Positions 12,223-22,712 of a stretch of 64,000 bases of DNA are shown here, piece by piece; the first letter of the stretch is position 1, and every line of letters begins with the position of its first letter. Below the pieces are notes generated by a model. That model did not search any database and was not told where the DNA came from. It saw only the letters and a program-made list of their open reading frames with translations. Origin of the DNA: Phycomyces nitens (Eukaryota; Mucoromycota; Mucoromycetes; Mucorales; Phycomycetaceae). The stretch lies in contig JAHRBC010000008.1 in the NCBI GenBank assembly GCA_022702545.1, positions 868,001-932,000 on the forward strand. Reading direction: 5' to 3'. Both the position numbers and the translations under genes were made by a program.

Positions 12223-12666
12223 ATGGTAAATATCCATCCAACACCATACTTTGTATCCATACCACAGCACCACCACAAACGGATGAAAGACACCATAGAT
12301 GGAGTGGATTTAAGACGATATATAAAATACATACGCATTTTTAAAAAAAAGTAAAACTCGTATTGATACCTTTTTCTCCATTGTAGCCCAAACAGGTTCT
12401 GGACATTAAGAATTTCCTTGAAATCACCCGCAGAAAGGACGCCAAGTGTAAGCATCCATAGCATTACATCCAATGACATTGGTCATGTATAGATTCTCAT
12501 TCGATTCTGTACATCTTTAGCTGCTCGCGTTAAGAAGAACGGTGACAAGTACAAGTTCAAGGTCAGATGCTCTCGCTACCTCTACACCCTTGTCGTCAAC
12601 GACAAGCAGAAGGCCCTGAAGCTTAGACAGTCCCTTCCCCCCGCTCTCAGCGTCAAGGAGATCTAA
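12223..12666 (+). CDS. RPL38: 60S ribosomal protein eL38
   Basis: Small protein of the large ribosomal subunit. Three exons, 12223-12225, 12387-12447 and 12521-12666, give 69 residues, normal length. The sequence runs [20 protein letters not shown], then [20 protein letters not shown] and ends [11 protein letters not shown], all family hallmarks. The first coding exon is only the ATG, followed at once by GTAAAT; this start-codon-only exon is an arrangement known in ribosomal protein genes. Both introns are GT-AG (161 and 73 nt). The gene is too fragmented to appear as a long ORF. Confidence 0.94.
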
Positions 12667-12864
12667 AGGTCTTGGTTTCTAGCTTGGATTTCTAGCATGT
12701 CCATTTAATCCAATAAAGGTGTCATGGCATGAACCATCAAACAAACAAACAAACAAACAAAAAAAGTTCCTTCTTTAATGTTCTGTGAACTTTTATACAT
12801 ATATATGATTGTGCATGGCAAGAGTATATATCCACTTGTTGAAAGAGAGTTTATATAGTAAAAT

Positions 12865-15676
12865 TTAATCATCAGCAAAGAAAGGATCAAGCTCACCTTC
12901 TGGTTGACTCTCTTCCTTTGGCTGACGAGGAGGTTCTTCAACCAGTTCTTTTTTGGGGGTTTCCTTGATAGAACTAGGCTTATCAGATATATGGTCAGCC
13001 ACATCAAACATGACCTGTGGTGGTTCTGCCTTTGGTAAGGTGGGTGAAGAAGGAGGGGACTCTTGGGTGATTACGGATCCAAAGTGCATCGATGCTGGTG
13101 GTGTAAACGATCGACTATCAGAAGGAGATGGTACGGGTGGAGATGTAGATGTACTTCCGTTTCGCTGGAATACACCAATAACAGAATTGACGCCCCATTT
13201 GGTCTCTTCGCTTGGTCTAATAAACGACATCAAGCCACGCTTCTTGGTTTCTGCTTCGGTCTGTTCAGCCGTTCTTAATGTTGCAAGACGAGCCTGGCGC
13301 CGTTTCTCGCTCTCTGCGTGCGATCGATAGGTAGACTCGGAAAATATGTCCTTGTGGTATTTGATGAGATCGTGTGCCAGATGCCTTGGAACACGACTGG
13401 TAAGTGTAGTAAGAGTTTCGATCCGAGAACGCAAAATGATGGGACCCAATGATTGAGAAATCTTGGAGATCTCCTCTTCTGTCAGAGGAGTGTCCTTGAA
13501 CTGTTGGATAAAGGTGTCGAGATGAGTCAAGAGTGCATCCAGAGTATTAAAGTGGGATCCAGGAAGACTGGAAATCAAATGACTCAATGGGAAAATACGC
13601 AGACTTTGGTCCTGGTCGCCTGCAAAGTGTGTGTTAGAATGCATTTTTAGAGAAATCCAAAAGACTTACTGTTGCTATTGTATAATGCCTGGGCTGGATC
13701 ATAGAATTCAAAGGTCAATAAGGGTTCTGGCAACTCGAGAAGGAACAGACGGAGAACGGCTACCAGAAGACCAGGTTCATATTGCTTTAGGAGATCGACT
13801 GTGATTCTGGAACTGGCTATATTGATGTCTGCCCTTGCAGTGTGGACACTCTCGAGACCAAGTGGGGTTGACCATAGATTCCTCTTTTCTGTCTTTACTG
13901 TCAACTCTTGTATCTTTACGTGTCTTTATATCTTACCTTCCAAAGACATTTCGCTGGAACCTGTTTGATGGTCTGAATATTAGTATCTGTGGTCTATTAA
14001 CCCTCAAAGCCTACCCTGTGAAATGGCCTCCAAGGCATAAGTGACAAACTGAGGCACACTATCTTCTGTTTGTTTCCCCAATTCTTCTAATGGAACACCA
14101 AATATTTGATCTACAAAAAAGAATCCTGCATAAGAAAGCTTTATATTATGTGGAACCTTGTACCGAATTACCGTGTGCGATTCCATGGTAGTAATTCTCA
14201 TACAGCATTGCCTTTGGAGAGAAGCTGGCGGTACAGTACTGCTGGACAATGTACTGGATATCCTGCTCTGGTTTTAATGATTCAAGGAATAGACGCATCT
14301 GGTCTACCACGGCCTTATCGCCAGGTAAAGCAGCCGAAAGACAGGAAGCAAATGCAGAAAACACTTTTTGGATATCTGAGCAACCTTGTACTCTCTCTTT
14401 CTCTCTCCATCTCTTTGCAGATTCTCTTACCTTGCTTTAATGTATCGATTCTTCTCAATTCAATTCTTTCCATCTCTGCAAAATGAGTAAACTACAGGCA
14501 TTAGGCACCGTTATCACATATCTATATCCTTACCAATGCTTCTTCGATTACGGTCCGCATACGATCCACTCTCTTGACTGCGCTGCGATAAGCCTCATCT
14601 GCCTTTTCGGCATCCATTCTTGCCTTCTTGTATGGCTCCTCGCCTGGCACAACCACAGACGCACCCGCACCACCAACTGTAATACCACTCCCCAACTTTT
14701 CAAGGATACCACCCAATCCAGTCTGTGGGTTGGATCCCACACTTCCTGCCTCTTCTTCTGGATCACGAATACGCCACTGGTAATAGGATGTTGCAGAGGG
14801 CAGAAATTTGTTTCCACGCTGTCCTATAAGTCGCAACACGCCATGAGGTTGGATCAGCTGCTGTCCAACAATATCAGCCATTGCAGGCGAGTCCTTGCAC
14901 TGGGCCAGGTTGTGCTGGAGCCAGCGTGCAATGTCTTCTCCACTAGAAGTTCCCTTGTATGTGCCAAGAATAGGCACCCGATGGTCCTTTACAGGAATCT
15001 CTTTGCGCATCTGCTGGATCAAGCTATCAAACTCGGCTGGAGTCAAGACCTGACTTCCAAGACGTACAGTAATAATGTCCTTGGGGGGTACGGGCGGAGA
15101 TGCGTCTGCAGGTGGCTGGGATTGTTCTGTGGGAGAAGTTGGAGGTTCAGCCGAAGCTTGCTGAACGGCTTGCTCTTCGGCCTGGTCGGCTTCACGACAT
15201 CGACGATTGTAGAGCGACTTTGCGCGTTCGGCATCCTTGTACAGCCCATCGAATTGCCTAAGATTGCTGTCGAGCTGCTGGCGACTGGTGGCAATCATGT
15301 TCTTGTAGTCTTCATTAAAAGTCTGGAGAGGCTTCAAGGCACTCTCGGCCATGGTTGTTGCGGTCTCTTTGTGGTGTGTGCCAAACTGCGAGCTGGCGAC
15401 CTTGAAGTTTTCAAAGCAGCTTCTCAGGCCAGCTCCTTCGTCTCTTGCGAATCCGGAATTTTTGCAGGGAACCTTTGATTGGTCAATGAGTTTGTTGCCA
15501 TAGGATTCCTCAATAGAAATGCGATCTTTAAAAAAGATTATGACTTCTTCGTTTTCTACCCTGCTTTGCTGTAGCTTCTGGTGCAATATCTGTAGCCCAG
15601 ACTGAAAGTCAGGGAGAGTTGCCTGTGGCTGTTTCTGAGACCAGAAAGAGGTCTCGAAATGAAGAACAGACGCCAT
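12865..15676 (-). CDS. Rgd2-like F-BAR/DEP/RhoGAP protein
   Basis: Membrane-associated regulator of Rho-family GTPases. Seven exons: 15676-14534, 14473-14431, 14375-14172, 14125-14015, 13960-13937, 13897-13670 and 13619-12865; 835 residues. Residues 1-170 are an F-BAR module beginning SFWSQKQPQATLPDFQSG. A DEP domain (about 235-300, with RWLQHNLAQCKDSPAMADIV) is inserted in it, followed by a returning helix (YKKARMDAEKADEAYRSA). The RhoGAP domain begins IFGVPLEELGKQ and contains LLVAVLRLFLLELPEPLLTF. The canonical arginine-finger motif GxxRxSG is not seen; the equivalent region reads KTEKRNLWSTPL, like other Rgd2-type proteins. The tail (about 650-835) is Pro/Ser-rich and disordered. One exon has 24 nt. 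The exon 2 acceptor is a tandem site (GCAGAG); only the second AG keeps the frame. Confidence 0.84.
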
Positions 15677-15823
15677 TACAATAGAATATAAAAGGGCTTT
15701 GTCTCAAGTAGGAAAGAAAAAAAAGGAAAAGGAAAATGCGAAGAGTTGGTGTAATTTATGGCGGACAGAGAAAATATGAAATCATCATTTTGAATTAATG
15801 GGCCTCAATAATAGATTCGCGTG

Positions 15824-15858
<35 letters not shown>

Positions 15859-16066
15859 GATTGTTATTATTTAGAAATACAAGCTGATAGATGGCTTACT
15901 AGGACATTTGTATTTCCAACATGTATATACATATTATCATTATTATTAGTATTATTATTATTATTAGTATATTTTATATAAAAGCCTGTCTCTTGGTTGT
16001 CTAGAATGTACAATTTATACAAGAAATATAGATATTGGCTCAAACGTCTTCTTCTTCTTTTCTTTT
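15677..16066. other. Spacer with TTA microsatellite
   Basis: About 390 bp between two tandem minus-strand genes. Holds the (TTA)11 tract and a second interrupted ATT-rich stretch at about 15935-15970. No gene seen. Confidence 0.6.
15825..15857. repeat. (TTA)11 microsatellite
   Basis: Eleven perfect TTA units. Confidence 0.95.
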
Positions 16067-18300
16067 TTAATCTCCCAGACAATAGCTCTGATCAGGGTCT
16101 TCAGACACATTTCCTGTCATTGGGTCCACTTGGGCAACATCACAAATGGCAATCGATTGTGGATATGTGCCCGGCAGAGGTGTTGGGTGATATTTGAACA
16201 CACCTCTGGCCACTAGTCCATAGGGATATCTAATGATACGAGACCTTGACAGAGCATAAGCCAAAAAAAATACCACCAATAGACAGCCACACTTACCATC
16301 TTTCATTCCCACTCTTGTCAGCACCCGGGGACTTTATCCGGATCTGGCTGATGGTTATAGACCTCTGCTTGGTAAACATGGAAGAAGGAATCGAAAGAGG
16401 TTCGTCAAAATGATAGAAACTCCCTAGATATTCAGCTGGATCTGCACCTAGTAAGTAAAAGGGTCATTATTATCAAATCACTACTTTGCCATACAATATA
16501 ACCTACCCTGGGCCTCTATATAGTTCTTTGTCTGGTTGAGGGAAAGGGGCACAATCTGACTAAAGCCAAACATACTGATATCTGCCTCTCCAATCTTTAC
16601 TGTCCACCAGTTCCAATTGCTTGCCTTGACATGTAGATCAAAGATTAACTCCTTATCAGATGCAAGCACTCGGCCCATCTCGACCTCAATATCTTCCAGT
16701 GGCTTGGCTCTATATATCACCAGAACAAGTGCAAGCAATATGATGGCAAGCACACCAAGACATGTATTCCAGACCACCTGAGAACTAAAGAGGCCATCAA
16801 TATCCCAATAAGGATCCTCATTGAGCCCAGTAATTTCAGTCTCACCAGTTCTTCTTTTGACGGGTCCGATATCGATCGACTCTCAGGAGTGGCATGCCCT
16901 CGTCGTCACTCGTGTATCCATCTCCATAAGGACCATGGGCAACCATGCTCTGGTGGCTTCTTCTAGACCGACGATTTGCTGGCTTTCCATCGTACCATCT
17001 TCCCAATAGCCCTGGTTTGCTCTGGTCTTTTTTGGTTGGCCTATGGGGATGATCCATAACATGATTCCGCATTCTGGGCCGGTAATGGTCTGTCATGCCT
17101 TCTTCTTCTTCTTCCTCTTCTTCTGCTAGCCTAGAAGCCTGATTGGATAATGAGGTTCTAAATAAATCACCAAAAAAGCCCTTTTGCCGTCCTCCTCGGC
17201 GTGGTCGGTCTGACGGCAGTTCAGGTGTGTTTCCAGGAATCGACTGGATAGAGTGTGGCCGATGAAGCGAGCCATTGTCTGAATATATATAAAGAGTAAG
17301 AATCGATCCAAAAATATTTTATATATATATATATATAATATTCGTACCACTAAAAGGATAAACGTATTGTTCGTTTTCGTCGGAATCTATTAAAACGCAC
17401 AGATTCGCACATTTGGATCACAAAGAATATGCTATATTTAACCAGCCAGAATTATAAATACCTTCCACATTAGAGACTGCATCGACAAGATTACGGTGGA
17501 ATACTTCGGCTGGACTGGCCGTTCCCCCAAGACTTGCCATTGACCTCTTTTTTCGCTTGTTCAGAGAGGGACAGGAGCGCAAGAGGCGGTCATTCTAGAG
17601 CAATGTTATTTATGAATCCAAATATATATATATATATAAATATATTAATATATATATTTACTTCTCCCTTTGAGGCCCTTCTGCTGTCACTTTGCTGGTT
17701 GGAGACAAACGGTGGAATTGATAGTGTGGATTGATTGTTGGGCTGGCCTGAGGATTGGGGTTGGCCTGAAGATCCTGGTGTGGTTAACAAGGGCTGTTGG
17801 TGTGGTGGGATCTGACAAGCGGTGGTCATTGGGATACGTCGGTTCTTTGGGTCGCCTGGGTTGGCCTGATCTATTGCTGCCTTGTCATGGAGGTCTGGTA
17901 TGGATGAATGGGATGAATTGGAATAGGATGGTTGTGGAGTTGGTGCCATGATCACGCCATTGGCTGTTCCAGTAAACGGTTGTGGTTCAAAATGAGCCTT
18001 TTCTACGGTTAGGTTACGGTCAAAGTTTGATAAGAGGAGATCTCGGCATAGATTCTGTGGAGATTTGTCGGTGGGGATTGTAGCAAACTTGTTCATAAAC
18101 TGTCTTTTTGGCTGATTGGGTCGTGAGAGATTAGGGTTCGGTTGGAGAGTGACATCGGTTGTGGAATTGGTAGGTTTAAGGCTGTCTGGAGACATTGTAA
18201 AGGAGTCCTTTGGAGCTACCGAATGAGCTGACTGATCAAGGGGTGGTGAGCTGGTTGGGGTTTCGTTTTGTGGTGGTGGCGGTGGTGCGAGATTCGGCAT
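16067..18300 (-). CDS. Vac7-like vacuolar membrane protein, apparent frameshift
   Basis: Fungal Vac7 proteins are single-pass vacuolar proteins that activate the Fab1 PI(3)P 5-kinase. Exons: 18300-17662, 17594-17462, 17386-17348, 17278 to 16507 (with a frame break), 16447-16297 and 16244-16067. The N-terminal half is low-complexity and Pro/Gln/Ser-rich, then comes a basic region (NKRKKRSM), a poly-Glu run, and ESIDIGPVKRRTGE just before the membrane segment VVWNTCLGVLAIILLALVLV. The luminal part is LEA2-like (MGRVLASDKELIFDLHVKA, then VKIGEADISMFGFS). Frame A (ending GMPLLRVDRYRTRQ) and frame B (starting ESIDIGP) overlap at about 16880 with no plausible splice site between them; a lost dinucleotide in the GAGAG run would explain it. 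Real mutation or sequence error cannot be told apart here. Assignment to Vac7 rests on the TM-LEA2 arrangement and is not certain. Confidence 0.7.
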
Positions 18301-18437
18301 GATTCCTGGGAGTAAGATACAGGGGACTTGGGTTTATGGATTTCTATTTTATATATTATAATAATAATTATAATAATAATAATAATAAAATATTATTTAT
18401 TTAAATTGTACACACAGAGATTTACGCGAGTCCAAGA

Positions 18438-18476
<39 letters not shown>

Positions 18477-18606
18477 TTGGAAACAACTGCCAATGATGTT
18501 TCCCAAAAAACAAGAGAGACAACATGGCGTGTAACATACTGGGTGAAAACAATGTATCTAAATTACCTAGACCCTTTTAAATAGTCTATACAAATTATAT
18601 GTTTAT
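18301..18606. other. Spacer with long poly-A run
   Basis: 306 bp between tandem minus-strand genes. Contains an ATA/ATT-rich tract (18350-18400) and the A34 homopolymer. On the minus strand the A34 run reads as poly-T, upstream of the Vac7-like gene. Confidence 0.6.
18441..18474. repeat. Poly-A homopolymer, 34 nt
   Basis: Uninterrupted run of 34 A. The exact length is likely to be unreliable in sequencing. Confidence 0.95.
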
Positions 18607-21600
18607 TTATGTATAATTTAGATTTAGATTGCTACCATTGCTCCCAAAGTCATCTTGTGTGTCTGCTGTGTCTTGTTGGTCCTGCTCAGCCTCATCCACA
18701 ATTCCCTCTTCTTCTTCTTCTATTTGACCATCCTCTTCGCCTTCTGGATCCTCGGATTCTTCGACCTCGGCATCCTCTTCTTTGGCCTCTTCGGTGGTCG
18801 GATCTCTTGCTTCTGCCTCGGCCTCGGCTTCTGCTTCAGTGGCAGCCATGGACTCTAGATTTCCCAAGGCCTCTTCTGCCTTTATCTCTACTGGGTCTTG
18901 TCTTGGTTGGCTCTCGTCTGGGACCCGAGAGCCATCCATGCCGGCCCCAAGTCCACTGTTTAGATCGTATAGCTCGTCTTGGTCAGGATCAATCTGGTCG
19001 ATAGGATCAATCTGGTCGATAGGATCAGTATTTGGATTTGTATTTGGATTTGTATTTGGATTTGTATTTGGATCTGGATTTGACTGTTCTACATAAGAAT
19101 CGCCTTCTGCCATGATTTCATCAGCCTCGGCAACCTCTTCAATCTCGATTGTTTCCAGAGTCGGGTAATCGGTATTATCCAGAGTGCTTTCGGGTGTAGG
19201 TTCAGGTGTGCTGGTTAGATAGATGGTGACTACTCGGGTAGGCAAGTCTGGCACAACCTCGTCCTCAGAGGCCACAGCCACAGTAACCAGCTGTGCAAAA
19301 GGACACAACATATCCGAGGGATCATGGTGGTGCTGGCCAAGCTCAACCGGCTCACAGGCAGAGATCTGGCGATGGAACTCGAGCCCTCGCTGCTTTATGA
19401 TATCCAAGACCTCTCTATTACCCCAGAGATCCAGGACAGGAAGATCATGCCAATGTGGCAGGCGGTGAGACGGTAGCTGTTCCGAAATGATGTTTTTGCT
19501 CATGAGTGGTACACGGTACAAAAATGTCGCATGCGAGTAATCGTCCGTTACATGAGATCCTAATTCAAGGTGGTTTGTGGACAGACTGGTGTAATCCTCA
19601 TAGTTGGGATACAGCATCACATATCCACGCAGATAAATCATCTCATCAAAGTATCGTCTCCATGAATTGGTCCATTGGCTAGACCGTGCATTGGGAACAT
19701 ATATCTTTTGCAGCTGTTTCTTGGCCTGGTCTGCAAGTCTGACGGTGATATAGTCATGGAACTCACGCCAATGTTCAGGGAAAAACAGGGCACCAGAGAT
19801 GCTTGGGGATTGCATCAGATAGGGCGACCGGCGAGGATAGCCAAATCTTGCAAGGGTGGCCTCGGGTGCAAACAGGCGACGGCCACTGGGGTCTGTCTCT
19901 ACCAGCCGTGGTGAATAGAGACTGATTCCAAACATTGCAGCCGCAGCCTTCTTGTCAGGCGAATAACGATACCGCAGTACAGCATACTTTGCCCAACTAT
20001 AGAACAGACTAGAGACTTCGAGGCCTTCGTCAAGTAAGATGGCGTATTCATCATTGTTGGTTGGGTACCAGGCCTCTACAAACACTGGCATTCGATTGAC
20101 CTTTAGTATCCTGTGTCTAATATTCTTTTTGCCATGGGGCCATGGTAAGCCATTGACAAATGCCTGGGTAACTCTGTCGCTCGTCTGCTCCATTACGACC
20201 GTCATGTCAATCGTGTCTCCAAGGTAATGAGCACGGGCAGCAGATCGAATCAGTCGAGACAGTGAATGAGGCCGTCTGTCGGTCACCATCATGAGCTTTA
20301 TTGAAAACGAGTGCCATTGTTCAAGGGAACTCACGGGCAGATCAGCCATCCAAAGAGCCTGTCCGATATCTCTGGCTGGCAGACTGATTGCTGTTGCACG
20401 TATCTTTTTAGCGGCTGCCTTTATACTCTCTCCAACAATATCGGTTCGTTGTTGGATATGGATCAGTACTCGTGGCTGGATTCGCGTCAAGAGGCGTGTC
20501 AGACTAAACATGATCTCGTTGGGCAAACGCCAATGTTCGTCCAGAGGAATATTGTCCTGATTGCCATAGTGTATCTCTAGATCATGGATCTTTAGGTCTG
20601 AGCATGTCGGATGGTAGCCATCCAATAAATCCACCACATCCTTTGGCGTCAATCCTCGATACTTTCCAGTAATTACCACATGTACAGCTGCCCCATTAAC
20701 CTCCTGTTGTCGTTGGAAGCTGCAGATCAGGGGAATCGACTCCTGCAATTCCTGACCCCCGTCAACCACAAACGCGACCACTGGAACTTCCAAGCCATCC
20801 CCAAACACGCTCATCCTACTCGACTCAACATGTCCGTCTCCTTCTCGTAGGTGCCGGTCAATGGCCTCACACTGAGTAGTTTGTTCTTCTGGTGTCTGCT
20901 GGTTTGCCCAGGCAGAAGGATCAAGTGGATCTATAGGGATGGCTACAGATGGAATTCCGGCGTGATAATGCACTTCATGGCTAATAAAGTGCCCAAGAAG
21001 CGCTCTCGGAAGGTTGCTCTCCAGGGGCTGTCCGGCATGGAATATGGCATTGAACCATGATCGGCGCAATACCCAGACGTTGTTGATCATATCCACTCTT
21101 TGGCTGACAGCATCTTTGGTGGGCAAGCAAATCACACTCGATTCATTCTCGAGGCCCGAGTGCATTACACCAGCATCAGTACCCAAGAGAGCATTTTGGT
21201 ACTCCTTTGTGGCTGACAATTTAAGCATGCGTTCAAGGTAGTGTTCTCCGGGTACAGCATTGTTGTCTAGGATCCAGAGATAGTCGGTAGTCGTTCTGGA
21301 GGCAAGGTAGAGCCAAGAGGGTCCAGTCTGATGAGTCGTGATGACCTTGATGCGTCTGCTCTTGTATGTTTCCACTAATGCAGACGTCGTTTCATAGTGT
21401 TCGGCGGTACAGATGATCCAAATAATCTCGGGTGTCACTGACTGGGTTAAGATGCTTTTCAATTGTAGTGGAAGAAGTGCAGGTGTGGTTGTATAGACCA
21501 GGGCAATGGTAGATACAATCTTGTTGCGCTTGTCAATATACGCAAGTTCTTGGTACTCTACCAAGCGTTCGATCTCGTCGACCGAATGGCCTCCAAGGTG

Positions 21601-22137
21601 ATGGAGTGACTGTCTATCAGAAGAGTTTGGAGACTCTTGGTTGACCCACTTTGGTGTACGGTCGATTCCATTGAATTGACGGTGTGTATTATCTATATTG
21701 AGAATTAAGGATCGGGTAGGTTTAAGAGACAGACCCAGAGGACAGGATAAAGAGAGATATAGAGAGATAGATAGCTAGAGAGAAGGGGGGGTACCTTTTA
21801 TTAAAAGGCTGTCTAGCAATGCATAGTCTGTAAGCTGTGTGGTGTCGAGATAGTTGATACTCGGGACGATGGGCTTGATCGGAGGCGGCGGTGATGATTT
21901 TTTGGGTAGATTGTAAAAGATGACAAGGATGACAATAAAGACTGTAATCCATACAAACGGATTATAACGATGGACCATCAGTTGTCTTAGGCGATGTAAA
22001 TGTGGTAATACAGGATGACCTGTGTGGTGTAAAGGTGCGTTGGAAAGAGAATGATGTCTAGTAGACTGTCGTCGTGAAAGGGTACCGGCCCTTTCCGTTT
22101 CTTCATCAGCCCCTGGCTTGTAAACTTTGCCCAGCAT
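18607..22137 (-). CDS. Type II membrane GT2-like glycosyltransferase
   Basis: Two exons, 22137-21795 and 21692-18607 (102-nt GT-AG intron), 1,142 residues. A basic N-terminal tail is followed by one membrane anchor at about residues 61-77 (FVWITVFIVILVIFYNL), the layout of a Golgi type II enzyme. The luminal part has two GT-A-like modules: the first carries DYLWILDNNAVPGEHYLERM (DXD-like, about residue 257), the second begins SIKLMMVTDRRPHSLSRLIR and includes YAILLDEGLEVSSLFY; LPHWHDLPVLDLWGNREV closes the conserved region. This matches a fungal family of GT2-like proteins whose acceptor is not known to me. The last about 230 residues are acidic and repetitive: NPNT units, IDQIDP units, an AE run and Glu blocks. 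The start is the first ATG giving a short tail; an upstream in-frame ATG at 22263 exists. Confidence 0.65.
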
Positions 22138-22712
22138 GTTTAAGGACCTTTTGGCGGTGCAAGCATAGGAGAGGGTGTGAATAGTGGCTTGAGCTCCATT
22201 TGGGTTCTTTAATCGCTTAATGGAACACCCGCTCAATAGGATTTCACTATATGCCAAGGTCACACGAATTTAATACCCAAACAAGTCCAACATTATTTTT
22301 TCTATTAAGCTGTTTAAGGATAGAGTAATTGCTTTCTATGGGTAATTTACTCTAATATCAGGTTTATTGTGCTTTTAAAAGATCAAATATGCTATACTTG
22401 GCAAGGCTCCAAGGGATCTTGGAGGGGGGATATTTTGGTAGATAATTAAGCCAAACAGGTTTAGCACGATTTCCAAGGGTCAAGGCATTGCATATTCTCA
22501 TTCTGAACTTGTGGTTTTAATAGCCAAGCCAATCTAATCCAATCCAATACTTTAAATAAATAACATTTTTAATATTCCATGTCTTTATTACACAGTAGTC
22601 CAAGGTTACAACAAGTGGTAGACTATAAAAACTCGATATCTATATACAATAAGCCTTTTTGAATCAAGACAGTACTTCCAAAGGGACTGGTATAGTGGTT
22701 GATGGCATTGCC
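22138..22712. other. Spacer between glycosyltransferase and beta-helix genes
   Basis: About 575 bp. A plus-strand open frame at 22699-22881 is a shadow of the beta-helix gene's last exon. Part of the stretch upstream of 22137 is open in frame with the glycosyltransferase. No other gene seen. Confidence 0.5.

Noticed and set aside
14483..15478. 331-codon plus-strand open frame
   Set aside because: Shadow of the F-BAR/DEP exon of the Rgd2-like gene, no motif of its own.
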